From: Nissolia schottii
Taxonomy: Eukaryota > Streptophyta > Magnoliopsida > Fabales > Fabaceae
DNA length: 64,000 nt
NCBI GenBank assembly: GCA_003254905.1
Contig: QANU01028836.1
Coordinates: 237,413 to 301,412 of the forward strand
Direction of reading: 5' to 3'
Positions within the stretch are counted from its first letter, which is position 1; every line of letters starts with the position of its first letter. Below, in pieces: positions 1 to 12,755 of this stretch. Under the pieces are notes generated by a model that saw only the letters and a list, made by a program, of their open reading frames with translations, was not told where the DNA came from and ran no database searches. A program made the translations under genes and the position numbers.

Positions 1-1200
1 AGCAGGACCCCGCCAGTATTTGCAGTAGTAGGTGTGTACCGTACACGCAATGGGTAGTTCTCATCCGTGTACGTAGGTTATGCTTGTATGTGTATTATTG
101 TAGATAGACTGGTAGTTAGGGATGTATGTTCGTAGAGGGACAAGATATTCTGATAATATTAATGTATAATTATGCGTGTGTAACTTTGGGCCGTATGTGT
201 ACTTTCTTTGGGTACTCGCCGTACGCCAGGTATGTACTCTTGTTTCTCTTACCTTTTGACGATACTCTTATGCGATGTATGATGCGTAGGGCTCTTTATT
301 TTCCATAGTATGATTGCACTAAAATTTTTAAATTGGCCCATATTTTGTAAACCCTAATTTCCAAAGCAAGATATAGAACCATAGCGGTTCGCAACACCAG
401 AAGAGCACCACCTAGCTGGGAAGTCTATGACTTAAGCATAGGCCAACTAGCTAGGGTGTTTCACAAATTCTACGTGATTTTTTGTGATATCCTTCCCTAT
501 TTAGAGGTCAGCCTTCTTAGCCATTAATAGGCCTTCATATGCATGGTTTTTGACACGCTTGAATGCCAAAAACAATTCTGAAACTCTGCCAAATTGCTTT
601 CTTATTCATTTCTTCTATTCATTTCACATAAGCTCTTGTGATCACTTGAGGAACATTTCTTAATAAAGAGGTTCTAAGCTTAATTTGTATATCTACTCTT
701 GTTTTGCTAGAACCACATTATGACAAATTCATACGTAATCTTGACTCAGCATTTGCAGATAAATCCTTCCATCTATATTCCCCGCATGACACAAATAGGA
801 CAAAATAATTCAACTAAGGAAATTCAGTCATAGCTCTTCAAACATTTCCCTAAAGTTGTTTTTTGTCAAAATCCCAATCTAGATACATAAAATCGCTTCC
901 ATGCTCGTAAGATTGTTCGGATATTCTAACAATTTTATTTATGGCCCAATTTCAGACACCAGTTCCTAAAATTATGCACTGGTAACTTTAACTTAACCCT
1001 CAAGTTTTCACCCAATATACAAACCCTATTTCCTCCCTTCGTTTAGTGTGCTGAGAGTTTTACCCCCTTTTTCTTCTGCAATTGGTGTTGTGGAGTAGAA
1101 ACCCTAGAAAAAGTGCAAACCTTTCTCCTTTTTTCACTAAAAAATGGCCCTTGCTTCAACAAGATGTGTGAGAAGATTGCACATTGGCCCTGGTTACAAA
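1..1200. other. AT-rich sequence without a recognisable gene
   Basis: No coding signal is convincing here. The first 300 bases are less AT-rich and have several short GTAC-containing palindromes (for example near 37-50 and 68-75). Around 715-840 lies the first copy of a degenerate repeat that reappears at 3120-3700. The rest is unremarkable AT-rich DNA. Confidence 0.6.
715..840 (+). repeat. Degenerate repeat, copy 1 of 3
   Basis: The text around 'attatgacaaattcatac ... cttgactcagcat ... aaatccttccatctatatt ... caaataggacaaaataattca' is matched, imperfectly, at 3240-3340 and 3590-3690. The copies share order and spacing over roughly 120 bases. Copies 2 and 3 are more extended. The hAT pseudogene lies between copy 1 and copies 2-3. 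Confidence 0.5.
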
Positions 1201-1206
1201 GCCCAT

Positions 1207-1772
1207 AGTTGGTTTCTCATTCAAATTCACACCCGAAGAACTTGGAGCCAAGGTTTAGCACCTTTCATGAAACCAGAATGTCTTTTATAAAACTTGCAAT
1301 CCATTACTAGATTTTACAACCTCTTTCCCGCTTGTTGTGTTTGAAATTGTGGGTTAAGGTAAACCATAGCCCGCCCTTGAGTAAGGTTAAGGTGAAATAT
1401 AACCTACATCTTTTTTGTGACCAACATACCTTTAAATATCTAGAGAGTGATGAGTTCATCAAAATGTTTAAAACGATTGCACTTTTTGGCCTTGGTGACA
1501 AACCACCTTCTATTGATAATCTTATGCAATCATTTCGCACAGTTAAACCAACTCATCGCTCTTCACAACACTTGAGGGTATGTTTCTCACAAAATACAAA
1601 AAAAAAGGATGTGGGTTATAGTTTACCTTAATCCTCAATTTCAAGCACGACAAGTGGTAAAAAGGTTGAAAATTTGGTAAATGGATGTGTTTTGGAAAAA
1701 CATTCTGGTTGCTTGAAAGGTGCTAATCCTCTGCTTAAAGCACTTCAGGTGTGAATTCGGATAAGAAACCAG
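1207..1772. repeat. Long imperfect inverted repeat (foldback) overlapping hAT transposase remnant
   Basis: The reverse complement of about 1605-1772 matches about 1207-1380 at high similarity; shared blocks include 'agcacctttca', 'aaccagaatgt', 'tgaaattg.gg.ttaaggtaaac'. The match continues inward more weakly (left to about 1480, right from about 1525), with a short local duplication near 1365-1400 in the left arm. The right arm in + orientation reads as hAT transposase (CLKGANPLLKAL), so the left arm is an inverted partial copy of that coding sequence. A transcript through it could fold into a long hairpin. Confidence 0.75.
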
Positions 1773-2241
1773 CTACTTGTTTCGTTTATAATGAAATGAA
1801 TCAAGCAAAAGAAAAGATACAAAGTGATTTCAATAGTGTCGAGAAATGGTGATTTTTTTTCTATGTTCACTAATTGACTATCAACTTTAATTCAATTTGT
1901 ACTTGTATATGGTCTTTGTTTGGAACTAATTTTGTTTCAGGTATCTTTTTTATTCTTTAGATATATGCCTCTACGGGAGATCATCGATGAAAAATGGGAA
2001 AAACAATTTCGTCGGGATTTAAAAGTCGCAACTTATTACTTCAAAGATGACATCGATGTTAAATGTGGGTTGTATGTGTCCTTTGTATGGATGGCACAAA
2101 GTAAAGATGCAGGATGTAAGATTCATGTACAGTTTGATGATTTCAAGCATGCAAGAAACCTTTTTTGATAATGAATTAGCCAAGTCTGCTATCAAAACCA
2201 AAGAATCGGCAGACCAGTGGGACTCTTATGGTTTTGAATAA
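1650..2241 (+). pseudogene. hAT-superfamily transposase remnant (DUF659/hAT C-terminal type)
   Basis: Conceptual translation, with frameshifts and stops, gives blocks in the order typical of plant hAT transposases of the DUF659 group: 'CLKGANPLLKAL' near 1715-1750, 'NEMNQAKEKIQSDFN' near 1790-1840, 'YMPLREIIDEKWEKQFRR' near 1961-2015, 'VKCGLYVSF' near 2058-2085, then 'DNELAKSAIKTKESADQWDS' near 2165-2225, which corresponds to the conserved '...DWWDSYG' region before the dimerisation domain. The block between 1850 and 1940 lacks coding signal and may be an old intron or insertion. The downstream dimerisation domain is missing after 2241. No terminal inverted repeats could be assigned. An old, non-functional fragment; family-level call is fairly sure, exact limits are not. 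Confidence 0.7.
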
Positions 2242-3110
2242 CTAGAGCTCCAAGCTTTTGCTACATGTATTTAATTATTTATTTGATCAAATGAAGGTAC
2301 TATCAAACATACATAATTTAAACAAAGTCTTACAAATGGTATTAGATGTGTCAAGGCTATCTCCATTGCAGATGCCTTTTTGATCTTCTTTTTTTTTTTT
2401 GTAGCAAGACAGTTATGTAATAATAAGGTAGCAAATCAAATAAAGAAAAACATTTCAAGGTTATGATAACCATCATGTTTAGACAGATGTGTAAATAAAT
2501 AGACATTATGTTCAAATTTCAATTCAAAAAACAAAATAAGATCTACGTTTAATTGATAGTTTGTTAAAAAGTAAGGGGGAAAAAAGGGCTTGATTTTGGT
2601 GGATCATGAGTAATCTAAGTGTAATGAACGAACTGATTCATTATGAAGTGACTACTGATGTAAGCACATCAAGATGATTGCAGAGAATGAAAGGCTAAAA
2701 TGTAAAGGACTGTATCTTGATCAAGAACTTGTCAGCAACTTCAGAAAAAATTAATTGAATAAGCATTTTTCCATACGAAAATGGTTCACATGAATGTTAC
2801 TTCTATTAAAACAACTTCTATCATATTAGCTGCAAAGGACCATATTAGTGCACAAGAAAGACATATACACTGAATTAATTCCAAGTCATTGCAAGTTTTA
2901 ATAGTATGTTTAATTGACAATAAACAAGTGAGTTGAAAATGAGTTCAACATCAAATCAGAATCTTGAACATCAAGTAGAAACTAGATCATGACAGATTTT
3001 ATACATAGGATGAAGTTAGCATCTTCCTTTTTTTGTGAATCCAAATTCCACTAGATCGTGATTAATCTGGTTTGACGTGAGTCGGCCAACTACTTTTCTT
3101 TATTCACATA
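2242..3110. other. AT-rich sequence, no gene seen
   Basis: Only AT-rich unique-looking DNA with short homopolymer runs. No coding blocks, splice-like exons or terminal repeats recognised. Confidence 0.5.
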
Positions 3111-3119
3111 ACTAAATGA

Positions 3120-3700
3120 TGAGGCTTTCCGTAAGTTGACGAACCACTTGGATCCAGCTATCTACATTGCCATGACTAAATAGGATAGAATAATTCAAAC
3201 AAAGAAATTAATTCATGGCTTTTAGTTCTTCTTGTCTTGCAGGAACAAAATTATGATAAGTTCATACTTAATCTTGTCATGAGCATATGCAGTTAAATCC
3301 ATCAATCTACACTTGAATCTAGCGATCTACATTCACACGACAAAAAAAGACTCAATAAGTAATTCAAGCAAAAAGAAAATTATTCTATCTTTTTCAAGAT
3401 TGTAGAAAATATCATTGCCCATCATTACAATACTAATCCATTGTTGGAGCATCATAGGTGGCATCACAAATGCCAACAAAAAAAGAAAACAACTTGGATT
3501 GAACTATCTAAATTGCTACGAAAAAAATAGAACAAAATATTCTAAACAAAGAAATTCATTTATGGATTTTCATTCCCTTCTTGCTTTGATGGAACCAAAT
3601 TATGGACAAGTTCATGCACTATCTGACTCAACATTTTTGAGATAAATCCATCTTTTTATACTCATATGACCAAATAGGACTGAAGATAAATCATTCTATC
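3120..3700 (+). repeat. Two adjacent copies of a ~360-base degenerate repeat
   Basis: Copy 2 starts around 3135 ('aaccacttggatccagctat') and copy 3 around 3485 ('aacaacttggattgaactat'). Shared landmarks in the same order are 'ctacattgc/ctaaattgc', 'attcaaacaaagaaatt', 'tcatggctttta/tttatggatttt', 'attatgataagttcat/attatggacaagttcat' and 'aaatccatc'. Copy 1 (715-840) holds only the distal part. No coding potential recognised. Confidence 0.55.
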
Positions 3701-3704
3701 AAAA

Positions 3705-4340
3705 AAGAGAAAACTAATCAAGGGGTTTTTTTTTTACATTTTTTTTTTACATTCTATGAAGAAGTTGAATGTGAAGCTTGACACTATCATTAACAAGCTC
3801 ATGGAAATGGGAAGACACAATGAGAAGGAGAATCAAGCTACTGTAACATTCCTAAAAAGATTACATCTTTTAATTGTAAACTTTTTGACCAATTGATTAT
3901 AAACTTGCCAATTGGTAGAGGGTAATATATACTTAAATCATTTGGCCTCTTGTGATTGTGATCATAACCTTTCTTTGTAAACTTTTGAGTAAACTTGTGA
4001 TATGTAAAAATCAAAAAACTTAGATTAATATCCGCCCAATGCGTGAGCGGATAAAGAATAATTTTTTTAATAACTATATAAGAATAATTTGAATTAAATG
4101 GTCATCTATTTTGCATAATATAGTGAATATTTGCAAATACGTTTGAATCATAATCTACATAAGTAATATACTTGCAAGGTTGGATAGAGACAAAATCTCA
4201 CTCATGACTTATTCATTTTCTTGTTTTCTTGTTCTGATTTTTAATTTACGATCAATTTGTGGTACTTTTTTCTTAAACTGCTGCATTAATTTCTTATATT
4301 CTCATTTAAAGGTCATCTTTTAGAATCGTGTATATTACCT
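3705..4340. other. No gene; T-runs and a small hairpin
   Basis: Near 3765-3845 an open frame of about 27 codons (KKLNVKLDTIINKLMEMG) looks like a retroelement gag scrap but is too short to assign. At 4030-4054 'atccgcccaatgcgtgagcggat' forms a 7-bp-stem hairpin reminiscent of Helitron 3' hairpins, but the expected CTRR terminus does not follow. Otherwise AT-rich. Confidence 0.4.
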
Positions 4341-4510
4341 CATAATTTTTTTTTATGAACCAAACAACGTAATGTAAATTTCTAGTTACATGACCGGTGC
4401 ATACCAAACATAACAATGTAACATTACCAACTATTTAACAAATGGTAATCTTTTTAAAAGATAATCCAAATTACTTGGTAATCTTAGAAGCAAAGTAGCA
4501 AACGCCCTAA
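4320..4510 (+). mobile_element. MITE-like element, family also seen at 39.05 and 41.4 kb
   Basis: The segment 'gtaatgtaaatttctagtta ... cataccaaacataacaatgtaacattac' matches 41365-41440 in the same orientation, and its reverse complement matches the start of the element at 39052. It is followed by 'gcaaacgccc' near 4500, matching the 'ggcgtttggt' terminus at 39051 in inverted form. Small, AT-rich and non-coding. Exact ends are uncertain. Confidence 0.5.
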
Positions 4511-6095
4511 CATCCTTGTCTTTTGATCATTCTTCTTCTCTGATTCCCATTTCTAACATATACCATTTGAGTTTTACTTGCAAGGGAGTTTTGTCATCAC
4601 CCCCTTCACTTAGGATAGCCATTAGTTTTCCCCTAATGAGTCCTCTTCCAACAGTAGTCAGAGGCAACTTGCTCAATTCATTCTGAACAATGATTTCTCA
4701 TAGAAGAAATGAATCTGGGCCTCCATACATCTCAATTCTCACATATAGGGAAGGAGTCAACTTTTTGGGCCTTTGGTCTTTACTGTTAAACCTGTTATGC
4801 CACAACAGGGCTTCCTTTGTTGACCGTAAATCAACATTTTATATTTGAGCCCTATTATCTATATGGTTCCCATCAACTGGGCTAACACATCATTTTAGCC
4901 TAGTAGTTGTAGTTGTAACTTGCAAGTGCTGATATGTTCTTCCTAAATAGTAAATATGAAAACCAAACAATATCTAGTGTGTCAAGTTGGTACGTTGTGT
5001 TTAGCTTTGGTCATTATTATGCCTTAAGTATGCAGGATTGTTAGATAATTCATATGAAAATTTATGTAAACTGTCTAGCGCCATATGTATTCCAAAAGTA
5101 TGTATGAATTATGATGCATAATGCTTCTTGAATTCAGTTTGATATAAAACAGCTTAATTATATAATATAATATAATATGCATGGGTTTGAAATCCCAAAA
5201 TACTTAGCTGTTATTTTCTGTAGAAGTTTAAATGGTAGTTGTTTTTTATTTTAATATAAGTTTTTAAATTATAATATTTTGTGAGTTTTAGAAAATAATA
5301 ATTCTAGAAAACAATTATAAGAATTCAGTATATTGGTCTACTAACAAGTAAAATTAGTTCATAATTTGTATGGGCCGGGAATAAGCTAAAGTCCATGGTA
5401 GTGTTGACAAACATGCATAAAATTGGACAAAGAATAGGGTAATGAGAATATAAGGGGGGGAAATTGATGAATGTTAGTCGTATATTTACTTTTATACCTA
5501 TCAATTTCTTTTTTTAACAAAAGGAACAAAAAACAGAGGACGGAGAGTAGAGTTGGCTTGAATACGAAGAAAAATATGAGTAGTACGGAAAGAAATTTCG
5601 TATTACACTCATCAACCACAATGATTGGTCATGCACTAACAATTTTGGCCAAATTCCTATTTTCTCTCGACTTTTGTCAATTTTTACTTTCTTTTTGTTA
5701 ACTTTTGGCTTCACACTTGAAAAATATTTAGAACAAGAATGGAGCTTTATACATATTGGTAATGAATATCAACATTCATATTTTTCAAAAATTTAAATTG
5801 CTAGTTAGAAATAATTAAATAATTTTATATTTTAGTATATTACTTTCTTTTGATTGGTTCATATAAATTATTATAATTACAAATAAAAGTTATATAAATT
5901 TAGGAAAAATGATATTTATACATAGAAATTGGTCGCAAGGAACGAGATAATTTAAAATGAGGTGCTTGTCAGAGACATGATCGTCAGATGTCTGAACGAT
6001 GACAATGTGTACTTGTAAAAGTATTATAACACTCAAGTAAGCATAAATTTAAAGTATGAATGTATAAAATTTGAAATGAATAGTGTGTACCTGTG
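4511..6095. other. AT-rich sequence, no gene seen
   Basis: Very AT-rich with 'ataatataatataat' runs near 5160-5178. Open frames near 5390-5700 have no codon bias or recognisable domains and overlap on both strands. Confidence 0.5.
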
Positions 6096-6360
6096 GTCTA
6101 AGGTCAATGGTATTTATGCGTATGACCTAATAAGGAATGCACACTCTTGGCAGTGCCTCAGGTGTGACCTGGTTTTCGGAACCTTCCATGTCCCAAGCAC
6201 CAATGCAACCGACGCGTGTTTGTGACCCATTTCATACCTTCTTTGGGCTAGTTCCAGATGGGCTCTTACAACCAGATCTCCCAAAATTGGGCTTCCATTC
6301 ATCTCGTAAATTGAATGTTGACATACTTGGTGAGAGAAAGAAAACAAAATAACGAGTGTT
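6096..6360. other. Island of balanced composition, unrecognised
   Basis: This stretch is clearly less AT-rich than its surroundings, with 'cagtgcctcaggtgtgacc' and 'ccagatgggctcttacaac'. Both strands carry open frames of 70-80 codons, but neither translation resembles a family I know. It could be an old transposon or gene fragment. Confidence 0.3.
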
Positions 6361-6607
6361 AGAGAGGATATACACTAGATCCCAATATTTTTCTCCCTTT
6401 TGATGGATGATTTGTAAGTATTTAAGGAGTTTGAAGACATATTCTAACTCTGATAAGATGACAGGGCATAACATATCTATACAATTTTGCCAATATAACA
6501 CTATATATTGGTCTTGATTGAACTATTGAAATTTAAATTCTATTACTAAAATCTTGACTAACTTGACTTGACTGGGATCCCTTAAAGAGAACAAAGTTCT
6601 CCCTCTA

Positions 6608-6616
<9 letters not shown>

Positions 6617-6650
<34 letters not shown>
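6617..6650. repeat. (TG)n/(AT)n microsatellite
   Basis: A TG run passes into about 15 AT units. Confidence 0.9.
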
Positions 6651-6656
<6 letters not shown>

Positions 6657-8024
6657 ATAGCAACATTAATAACTACGCAATGAGGAAATCCGCCAAATAC
6701 CAATAAAACACAAAATATGTGGCTATTATATACTATATTGCATATTTATAATTTATATATTTATATATTACATGTTACGCACGCGTGCAGGCAACACTTA
6801 TCAAATCACACTCAATTGCTTCTTCTTTTTTTTTTTTTTCGTCATTCATGTCTAGTCCCCACCTCATTTGTTGTCTCCTTATCTCTTCCAACTTTACCCT
6901 ATCAATTTGTTTCCTCCATTTTTTAGTTTCCCCAGTTTTATGGCCACGTCAAATCACAAGAGCAAACTGTCAAAGTGCTTACCTTTATATAGCACTGTTT
7001 TACATTCTTTTTCCTTTACCTTTTCATGCTAAGAACGAATTTTATTTGGGCTTCAGCTCGAAATTTTAATTTTATTTTGAAACTCAATGAAGATAATTTT
7101 AGGCTGGGATTTGACGGAATTCTGTTTTATGGTTTACGTGTGACATGTTTATTTGGCGTTCTAAGCGGGATGATTGTGTGACTTGTGTTGAATTGAAAAT
7201 TGTTTAGATGCTATCATAGTAAAAGTTTTATTATGTATTAACTGTTGCATTAAAAGTTGAGTTGAATTTCCATATATTTTATCAATGTAAAACAATATTT
7301 TAAGTAATAAGTATGATAGTCAACTAGTTTTGCTAATATAATAATACACGACTTGATAACAATGAAAGATATATAATGATAATCTACAAAATCAATTTAT
7401 CGAGAAATCATTAATATAAAACATAAAAATAAAAATAAAAAAAATATTATTCTAATAACGCTAAAAATTTCTAGGGTTGAGTTGGTAGAGTGGAAAATGT
7501 CAACCTAATTTTCTTTATATGATAACTTCATATAACAGAAATATTATGTGTAATCATTTTATATAGATTGACTTACTCTCTATTTATAATTAGATGTGAT
7601 TCTAATGAAACTCATGCCCAAATGAAATATCATTTAATAATGGGTGAGGTTTGTGAATATTGCATTCCATGCATAATTAATGAATTCACATAATACAAGC
7701 TCTTCGTTTAAAAGAAAGAATAAGAAAAAGAGGTTTGTTCTTTGTATTTATGAAATTTCATTTAATGGTAAATGTGATGTATGTTGACATAATATCTTAT
7801 ACCTTGTAAATACAAATAACATTTTATTATAAAAAAAAATTATATACATGCAAGTGTTTAATTGTTGGAGTGGGGTTCAGCTTGATGTACTTTCCATAGG
7901 GGGATGAAGATGCCCAAGTAAGCGATTGAACTGATTAATTAAACTTGTCGAGGTACATCAGGCAAAAATGCAAGAAATGAGAAATTTGGGAGCCATACAT
8001 TTTAACTTAATTTATTTTTCTATC

Positions 8025-8062
<38 letters not shown>

Positions 8063-9580
8063 CAAAATTTAAAATTAAAATTAATAAAAATAATTTAAAT
8101 TTTGACAAATGTATAGGTAAGGTTAATAAAATAATAAATTAATCTAAAATATAAGACTCTCAAACGTTTCTCAATTAAAATTAAAATGAAATAGTAGTCA
8201 ATTTTACTCATTTATTTCTTAACATGGACCCTTTCCTGGATAACATTTCTCCAAGTCAAAGTGTGCAACACAAAATGTCACATCCTAATCCAATCTCTCT
8301 CTCTCTCTCTCTCTCTATATCTAACGTATAGGAAGTTCTACTACCCACATTAATGAAGTGGGAGCTAGGTGGCTTCACGCATGCGAAGAAAAAGGAGAAA
8401 TTATTACAGACTTTTCTTTATCTTCATTCACGTTGGGAATCTAGGACGGAGGAGTATAACACTAGCTATACCTGGCATGTATACATAGGGCGAATCATAG
8501 ATGGAAAAAAAAAAAGTTATATAATGGACTTTGTGGTTTTTAGTGGATTTTAATGATTATGTCTAAATTCTCTCTTCAAAATAATTCTCTTCAGTAATAA
8601 TACAATAGAAAGACTTTCTCATTCATTTATCTTGGATACCTTGTGGATTGATATATACTCCACAATCTTCGTTTCTTATCTATTCAATTTCATCTATTTA
8701 TGCTAAAGAAAAGGTGCATGTAACATATATTAGATAAAAATGGAAATAAAAATAGTATTCGAAAGGGGGGTGTGAGATCATGTAACAATTAGTTTGTTAT
8801 TTTCTCCTCCTACAAAATTTAGGAGAAAATGTATTGAACTTTTTATGATTTAGCTTCCCTCAATCTATTCATGTAATGCAATTAAGCTGGAAATGTTTAA
8901 TTCTCAAGGAATAGCTAGAGAAGGGCGTATGGAACTGTTGGGAAAAAAAATATTAGAAAAACTATAATTTTTTATTTATTTATTTTTCTCATATATCTAT
9001 GTGTATAACAAAAATATGCTCCCTTAAACTATTTCTTTTCCTTCTTTTTTGGGGGATTGGTTTTGGATAAAATTAGAATCCTTTAGTTGAACGGAACTTC
9101 CACGCAAAGGGAGCAGCTTTTCCTTTTGCCACGCTTCCTGTGCCCTAAAGAACCATGATTTGGTCGTCCATGGAATGAAAGTGGGAATAAATCACAATAA
9201 GGAGAAGAACAAGAGATTGGATTCGAATCCAATGTGTATATAAGGCCAAAATTTTTCAAATTAGAGGTGTCATGACCCCATGTATATGTTATCATGCAAT
9301 TCATGTTCATTGGCAGTACACGAACATTTTAGGTAGAGAATTTGTGTTCTAATTCAGAGCATATCTATGAATTAATGAACGCTTACTGAAATATTTAAAG
9401 ATTATAAGTTACCTATTAATAATGGAACACATGGATCGAATCTAATTATAATGCAATTCATGTTTAGTACCCAATTTAAAAATAATAAATTTATTTGGGT
9501 ATAATAATAGGTGGTTGAAATTAAGGGTGTTAAATAGGTTAACTTGGCTGATTTAAGTTTTGTCTTTTTTTCCCGTGGAA
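6651..9580. other. AT-rich intergenic sequence with simple repeats
   Basis: No gene supported. Contains an (AT)n run at about 8031-8060, a (CT)n run at about 8297-8315 and poly-A/T tracts. A 66-codon frame at 8353 and one at 9083 (minus) lack coding bias or recognisable motifs. Confidence 0.5.
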
Positions 9581-9584
9581 ATGA

Positions 9585-10271
9585 TTTCACCAAAGAAGTG
9601 GAGGACCAATACAATTTTGATGGACTAGAGAGGAGTATCATGTATCCAAATTACATCAATTGAGGTGCACACAAGAGTGAGGCACTTGGTTTCCATCTCT
9701 CTTAACATGGTTGAATGTGCAAGAATCAAAACTTGTTCCCAGCCTTGGACAATCTGAAGAAATTGAGTCAAATATATATTGTTGAGGGCATGGTGCCCTC
9801 ATAAGCTCCAAACAGTCAGACTCCAATATTAATAGACGCATTATGCAAATGTCTTGGGCCAGCAACATTCCCATTCAGACCCACACACCCTGAGACAACA
9901 ACTACCATTCCATTGCAGTCACGAAAAACAGCTCCAACACCCCCAAATAGACTCACTCGCTACAACCACATGATCGATCAGTATTGAGCTTGTAAATATC
10001 ATCTAGCGGAGGACTCCAACGAAAGACAGACAGAGTAGTGGTAGTACCATGATTCACCTCAGGTCTCTCTCGAGCTTGCTTAAAAGAATGTAGCAGAGAC
10101 GTAGCATTTGCAATAAGTCTGTGGAATCATCATACCACCTTTAAAGCACCCCTTGTTCATATCCAACCAAATTCCATACGCAATCATGATTAGGAGCTCA
10201 ATAATTGCCTCAGGAACAACTTGATTAAATGTTGTATCAATACAATGTTGTCTTGATTTAAAGTTATCCAA
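9585..10271 (-). pseudogene. RNase H-like domain fragment of a non-LTR (LINE-type) retrotransposon
   Basis: On the minus strand the conceptual protein, with frameshifts, follows the end of a plant LINE polyprotein. Near 10190-10150 'IAYGIWLDMNKGCF' matches the usual '...WxxW..RN...F' block after zf-RVT. Near 9975-9900 a 'GAVFRDCNGMVVV' block matches the RNase H 'G.V.RD..G' strand. From about 9850, 'LESDCLEL' holds the ExDS-like block, and 'FNHVKRDGNQVPHSC' near 9700 matches the C-terminal 'HV.R..N..AH' block. Several frameshifts and stops separate them. The same domain could come from a host RNase H pseudogene, but the joined N-terminal block favours a LINE. No poly-A tail or target-site duplication was identified. 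Confidence 0.65.
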
Positions 10272-12718
10272 TTCATATTTATTTTCTATCGAGTAATTAT
10301 ATTCGTTCTTAATGTCTTAATTGATTGATTTGATGTCTCACATTAGCTTGAGAAAGGATTGTGAAAGATGCTTTAATGTATAGTTACCATAGGTTAAGCG
10401 AAAATCAAAGATGAACAAACGCGACCTATATGGTTAGTTTAGGAGGGATCCATAGAACGTTAAATATCACTTCGAAGGAAGTTGTTGTAAGAGATTAAGT
10501 AACCACACTTAGAGGAGAGAATTACTCGTACTCGTGAAAGACTTGTAGTTACTTTAGGGACCCTAACCATCAATAAACTAATTTAGAAATTGGATAGTTG
10601 AGTTTTAGGATAATGGAATTAGATAGGTGAAATTGAATGCTTTAGTGTCTTTCGCCCCTTGAATTTTTCCTTTTTGATATTTCTCAATCACTTGTTATTA
10701 ATTTCTTGCAATTGGTTAATTTGCAATTTCACTTTTTCATTTCAAACCATTCAGTCGAATAGCATTAAAAAAAACCCTCGGCCGAATCTTGATTCGTTCA
10801 AATTATTATACTTATTGGATATGTGATATGTGATTTATTTTCGTGGGACAATATTCTCTCTCACTAATTTATTAGTTGTACGACTCGATATATTTTTCAT
10901 TAAAAAAACGTATCTCTCTCTCTACCAAAACCACCTATAATCTCTCTTTATCCATCCCTTCACCACCCACAATATGACCACCATCAATATTGAGAGGTAA
11001 TAGATATTTTCATGTTGATTTTTCCATTAATTTAGTTTTTATACGTGATTTCTCACCATTGATTTAAAAGGTATGACTTATATATGTCATATGACATAAT
11101 ATAATTAAAGCTACGGTATTACACATAAAAAAATTATATAAAAAATCAACATGAGAAAATTCATTATGAATGATTAAATAAAGTTTTTTTCAAAGTGATG
11201 ATTATAAGATTCAAACTTATGAAATTACATATAAAGATTACAAAAATTGATTTAACTTTATATTTAAACAATCCTAACCAAGTTGTGCGCCAATTAGGGT
11301 TAACATAGTTGTTTAAGGTTCAGCCACGCTCCACAAACGCGGGAGTTGAATTTCTACTAGTCGATCAATGTGACATCTTTTTAGTGGTGTGATATATAAT
11401 ATCTATTGAAATTTTCATAGAGTATCAACGCCTAACGTACACCTAAACTTTTCATTACATTAAAAAAAACCTAGCAAGTTTTGCATGACCCTACAATGAA
11501 TTAAAAAGAAAAATGAAAATAACATAGTTTTTTCACACAATGATATATATATANATATAACGTGGCAATTTGGTTTCCACCTTTAATTAAATGCGGATTA
11601 GTTATACGTCTCTCTCACTCTTGTAACTTTCCACTCCGCGAAGAACATTGGAAGATGCTAAACCACAAACCATAATTAGCTTTTAAAGAGAGGGAAAAAA
11701 AAGTCAAGGTTTTTCAAGGACATAGAAGATAGAAGATAGAAGATGAGAGTCATGACTCAGCAGAACAATTGAGGCAAATGAAGAAAATTTGTCCCATCAC
11801 CATTTATAGAACCACTGGAACTTTGGGAGACCATGCACTGTCTCTCATTATCCATAGGGTCACAATGAATGGATATGCCAGTTTGGATGAGGGTCCCGAT
11901 GCAATCTCCAAAAACTTATCTATATACACTTGCTTTCAGGATAGCTTGACTGCATGCAAATTTGTTGGCTTTATAACCCCCATTGGTAGTGCCTAGGGAG
12001 AGAATAAATTACTTATTTTAATGAAAAACGTGTCCTTTTAAGGATTAGTTGTACAGAGAGAGAGAGAGAGTAAATTATCCAAATTGTTCGTGGGACCTAA
12101 ATTTTTTACTTAAAAATTTATTTATATATTTTAATCATATACTTGTCATAATTTTTATTTGAAATTAAAGAAATAAATGAAGATTATGACAACAGGCACA
12201 TATAATTAAAATGTGTAAATAAATTTATAGACAAAAAACTTAGGTCTTTCAAACAATACTCATAAATTATATTAATATTTTTTTAAGATTTAATGAAACT
12301 AGATTAACTTCTCCGTCATTTATAAAACTGCTTCGGGAGATTTCTGAATTTTACAAAGCATTACATTATCTACTTTTATAACATTAATTTTTCTTAAAGT
12401 TTAGTGAAGTTACACTAAATCTCCTCTAAAGTTTATTAAATTACACCTGAGTACCCTCTAGTTATTTAGATGACACTAACCATATTTAGATAAGCACGTG
12501 ATTGTTTCATTATATCCTCCAACTCCAACCTCTCATCTTCACCATATATAATGGAAAAACCACCTAAAAACTTAGAGGTAGTTAGTATCACCTGAACGAC
12601 TAAAAAAGAGTTTGATGTAATTCTAATAAATTTCATGGGAGGTTTAGTTTTATTTTATTAAATTTTAGGGAAGTAAGTGTTAAGAGGCAAGGACAATGAA
12701 ATGATTTATAAAATTTAG
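10272..12718. other. AT-rich intergenic sequence, one N at 11554
   Basis: No gene supported. A less AT-rich patch at about 11700-12000 holds a 75-codon frame (starting 11769) with no recognised motif; a GA run follows near 12056-12070. A single ambiguous base lies in an AT run at 11554. Confidence 0.45.
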
Positions 12719-12755
12719 TAGGGGTGAACATGGGTTGGGTTCGACCCGCCGATTC
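12719..12755 (+). mobile_element. hAT-type terminal segment, left part, split by LTR
   Basis: 'TAGGGGTGAACATGGGTTGG' is typical of plant hAT terminal inverted repeats (TAGGGGTG...). The following 'GGGTTCGACCCGCC' is the GGGT/ACCC-rich subterminal type. It continues after the LTR at 15853 with 'atccgacctaacctgac' and several 'gggtcggg' motifs. The opposite end of the hAT element was not found. Confidence 0.5.

Noticed and set aside
4030-4054. Hairpin that could be a Helitron 3' end
   Set aside because: No CTRR end at the expected distance and no TC start identified.
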